From contig JANSYQ010000008.1 in NCBI GenBank assembly GCA_024742305.1, positions 61,254-125,253 on the forward strand: a DNA stretch of 64,000 nt, in the 5' to 3' direction. Position numbers and translations under genes: made by a program. The notes under the pieces were generated by a model. That model had not been told where the DNA came from. It searched no databases and saw nothing but the letters and a program-made list of their open reading frames with translations. Positions 62,059 to 64,000 of this stretch are shown one piece after another; the first letter of the stretch is position 1; every line of letters starts with the position of its first letter. The stretch is from a bacterium. GTDB taxonomy: Bacteria; Bacteroidota; Bacteroidia; Flavobacteriales_D; Crocinitomicaceae.

Positions 62059-63171
62059 CTATTGAAACACTCTGACGTAATCTACCGCCATGTGCTGTGG
62101 GAATGATGTTGTCGCATCAGGGCTTCCCGGCCAATTTCCTCCAACTGCTATGTTGAAGATGAAGAAGAAGTTTTGGTGAAACTCCGTCAACTCTTGTCCA
62201 GTGATATTGATGACATTAAATTCTACATCATCGCGCAACCATCGAATTTGGGTATCATCCCAAATAATAGAAAAGACGTGGAACTCATCTGCGTAAATCC
62301 CGCTGCTCAACGTGCTTGAACCGCCGTATTCTGCGTGAGATCCTTGATCGCTCCAGTGAACCGTTCCGTAAATTGTTTCATCATTTCCAGCACCACCAAT
62401 CATCTCCATAATGTCGATTTCGCCACACGATGGCCAACCTACCGACGAGATATTATCGCCAAGCATCCATAGCGCCGGCCAAATTCCTTTGCCTTGAGGA
62501 AGTGCCGCTCGAATATCAATTCGTCCCTTTTGGAAAGACTTTATTCCTTGCGTTTTAATTCGTGATGAAGTATAGCTATAACCGGACTGGTTTTCTTCCT
62601 TCGCTGTGATAATACAGTATCCACCAACTACTTGTGTGTTGTCATCTTGATAATACTGCAATTCATTGTTTCCCCAGCCAGGAATTCCTTGAGCTTGACC
62701 GTTACCAATTTCATGAACCCAATCGCTCGATAGTGATGTTCCGTCGAATTCATCATTCCAAACCAAGGAATAACCAGGATACGTCATTGGAGTTTCATAA
62801 CCAGTCGTAGGAATTTGTCCTAAAACTGAGTTATCCACCACAACGGTTACTTCATCAATCTTTTCTATGTAATCATCATGGGTAACGTGTGCACGTGACT
62901 TCACCTGATACGTTCCTGAATTTGAAAAGGAATAGGTAGCTGTTCCATCGTTAGATTCAATGGACGTTTCTTGACCATTTTCGATGAAAATAATCGTGTA
63001 GAAGTTCGCGTTCTGTGCACTTGCCTGAACTGATACGTCGCCCTCGTTTACATTGATATTTGTCACAAGATTGGTTGGTAAAACGACTCCTCCATCTCCC
63101 TCTTCTTTATCGCATGACGCAAATACCGTCACCAACGCGATTACTGCTGCAAAAATGATCTCTTTCTTCAT
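62059..63171 (-). CDS. Glycoside hydrolase family 16 lipoprotein (laminarinase-type)
   Basis: 370 residues. Lipobox VTVFASC (Cys20) with acidic DKEEGD after it, a PKD-like/Ig-like module (about 35-115) and a GH16 domain (about 133-370). The catalytic motif GEIDIMEMIG gives nucleophile Glu251, Asp253 and acid/base Glu256. Other family marks: YSLVWNDEFDGTSLSSDWVHEIGNG split over 134-158, GIWPALWMLG, and FFFIFNIAVGGNWPG. It hydrolyses beta-1,3-glucans such as laminarin most plausibly; other GH16 substrates are possible. It lies 12 bp downstream of the PKD lipoprotein gene on the same strand. Confidence 0.92.
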   Translation of the reverse strand: MKKEIIFAAVIALVTVFASCDKEEGDGGVVLPTNLVTNINVNEGDVSVQASAQNANFYTIIFIENGQETSIESNDGTATYSFSNSGTYQVKSRAHVTHDDYIEKIDEVTVVVDNSVLGQIPTTGYETPMTYPGYSLVWNDEFDGTSLSSDWVHEIGNGQAQGIPGWGNNELQYYQDDNTQVVGGYCIITAKEENQSGYSYTSSRIKTQGIKSFQKGRIDIRAALPQGKGIWPALWMLGDNISSVGWPSCGEIDIMEMIGGAGNDETIYGTVHWSDQGSHAEYGGSSTLSSGIYADEFHVFSIIWDDTQIRWLRDDVEFNVINITGQELTEFHQNFFFIFNIAVGGNWPGSPDATTSFPQHMAVDYVRVFQ

Positions 63172-63183
63172 CCTATTCTAATT

Positions 63184-63924
63184 TTACTCTGCTCTTAATT
63201 TTGCATACCAAAACAGTCCTCCTTCATGGTGACCGTATTGCAATGACATTGTTGTATCAGAAATTTCTAAAATGCGGTACTCACGGACACCTGTAAAGAA
63301 TCCGAGGTGCGCGTTGTTGGAAATTGTGATGGTATTTTCCGTTTCGTCCAATGACCATGATTCTCCAAGTTGATCCGGGTATGGCGCTGTAAAGTCACCC
63401 AAGTTTTGATACGATCCTGGGAACGAAGCCGCTAGGGAATTGTGGATGTAGATATTTCCATTCGTTACCATATCAAATCCGAAACCGTTAAGGTAGAAAG
63501 TGTAGCGATCTGAGTACAATCCCGTTCCGGGCTTTTCTCCGGGTCCTGCTGACCACCATTCTGGAATTGGACCAAGAGCGCTTTCCGGATCGGGACCTAC
63601 GCCCATGTGTCCGGAAGCAAGTGAATCAACGTACCAAGTTCTAAAGCCCGGACCGCTGGTTCCTCCTGTTAAATGTCCATAAATTGGGTTGCTTAGCAAC
63701 GATAAGTCATCTTGTGCGATAACGATATCTTGGGAAGAACTCGCACTACCACCTTTTGCATACATGGTCAATGTTACGGTGTACGTTCCTGCGTAAGGAT
63801 ACATTGCTTGAACGCTAGTTCCTTGAGCTGTAACGCCATTTCCGAAATCCCACAAGTACTGCGCTTCATCGGAAGCTGCTGTAAGGTTGCAACCGCAGGG
63901 CGCGCTGGAATCTTGGGGTTTCAA
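63184..63924 (-). CDS. PKD-domain protein of a glucan-utilisation cluster, N-terminus lost at a junction
   Basis: About 246 readable residues. A PKD repeat (ASDEAQYLWDFGNGVTAQ, YPYAGTYTVTLTMYAKGG) is followed by a domain common in SusE/F-like or GH16-linked proteins (LTGGTSGPGFRTWYVDSLAS, EWWSAGPGEKPGTGLYSDRY, GFGFDMVTNGNIYIHN, YRILEISDTTMSLQYG). The signal peptide is absent: upstream of about residue 10 the translation becomes unrelated, with a stop at 63976-63978 on this strand, so the listed start (a TTG) is not the natural one. The true gene was longer. It precedes the GH16 gene by 12 bp in the same direction and probably binds glucan at the cell surface. Confidence 0.75.
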   Translation of the reverse strand: MKPQDSSAPCGCNLTAASDEAQYLWDFGNGVTAQGTSVQAMYPYAGTYTVTLTMYAKGGSASSSQDIVIAQDDLSLLSNPIYGHLTGGTSGPGFRTWYVDSLASGHMGVGPDPESALGPIPEWWSAGPGEKPGTGLYSDRYTFYLNGFGFDMVTNGNIYIHNSLAASFPGSYQNLGDFTAPYPDQLGESWSLDETENTITISNNAHLGFFTGVREYRILEISDTTMSLQYGHHEGGLFWYAKLRAE

Positions 63925-64000
63925 CTGGCTGGGTTGATCCCGCGATGGATGAAGCGGCGGTGAAAGCGACCCGCGCTATTGCCGAGAAGCTGATGCAATT
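63903..64000 (+). other. Foreign-looking end segment with an open plus-strand frame
   Basis: From about 63885 the plus frame is open to the window edge and from 63930 reads WVDPAMDEAAVKATRAIAEK with GCG, CTG, CGC and ACC codons, unlike the rest of the window. The last 70 bases are near 57% GC. The PKD gene on the other strand loses its expected N-terminus here. An assembly chimera or an integration edge are both possible; the encoded protein was not identified. Confidence 0.5.

Noticed and set aside
1..64000. CRISPR array, tRNA, rRNA, prophage or intact insertion sequence
   Set aside because: No regularly spaced direct repeats of CRISPR size, no cloverleaf or rRNA sequence, and no transposase, integrase or phage structural protein were recognised on either strand; a dedicated RNA search could still find a missed small RNA.

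Overview
The window comes from a member of the Bacteroidota, most likely a marine or aquatic Flavobacteriales (Crocinitomicaceae/Cryomorphaceae-like). Four things point there: at least five proteins with C-terminal type IX secretion (T9SS) sorting domains, two PorP/SprF-family T9SS membrane proteins and a GldM-like protein; TonB-dependent receptors of Bacteroidota type; promoter boxes of the TTG-N(19-21)-TAnnTTTG kind; and a sulfatase and a GH16 laminarinase-type enzyme. Base composition is moderate (roughly 40-45% GC by eye). No rRNA, tRNA, CRISPR array or intact insertion sequence was recognised.

Layout. 1-2.9 kb: end of atpH, then atpA and atpG, with a perfect 11-bp hairpin between atpA and atpG and a terminator after atpG. 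3.2-8.1 kb: five small exported proteins that are essentially bare TonB C-terminal domains (a sixth lies at 15.3 kb), interrupted by a sulfatase overlapping its own lipoprotein-type formylglycine-generating enzyme. 8.2-16.5 kb: a T9SS thioredoxin-fold protein, a von Willebrand A lipoprotein with a T9SS tail, a large sortilin-like Asp-box protein, a GxxExxY protein and a TauE/SafE exporter. 16.5-22.5 kb (minus strand): fhs, an overlapping pair coding a steroid 5-alpha-reductase homologue and a short-chain dehydrogenase, a four-helix-bundle protein and an S9 peptidase. 22.6-30 kb: two convergent TonB-dependent receptors separated by a 7-bp tandem repeat, a MOSC protein and a T9SS protein. 30-37 kb: a tricorn-like protease, the GldM-like lipoprotein, two PorP/SprF proteins and a thioredoxin.

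37-40 kb holds the most unusual gene: a membrane pyrophosphatase with about 145 extra C-terminal residues carrying 21 cysteines, nine of them spaced exactly six residues apart. 40-50 kb: glycosyltransferases, an acyl-CoA thioesterase, a tightly overlapped sugar isomerase-lipB-serine hydrolase operon, an Mrp/NifU-type Fe-S pair and a Mn-type superoxide dismutase. 50-57.5 kb: NDH-2, a 1413-residue T9SS subtilase and a WG-repeat protein. 57.6-60.6 kb (minus): a sugar symporter, a second phosphoglucose/phosphomannose isomerase and methylglyoxal synthase in one operon. 60.8-63.9 kb (minus): a likely laminarin-utilisation cluster. The last ~90 bases have proteobacterial-like codon use and look like a chimeric or foreign junction.

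Functionally the window combines energy conservation (ATP synthase, pyrophosphatase, NDH-2), polysaccharide degradation and uptake (GH16, sulfatase, TonB systems, SSS symporter) and T9SS-dependent surface export. Intergenic spaces carry several families of short dispersed repeats, including a 38-bp identical pair in opposite orientation at 9 kb and 42.6 kb. All calls come from reading the sequence and from motif recognition; no database search was run.
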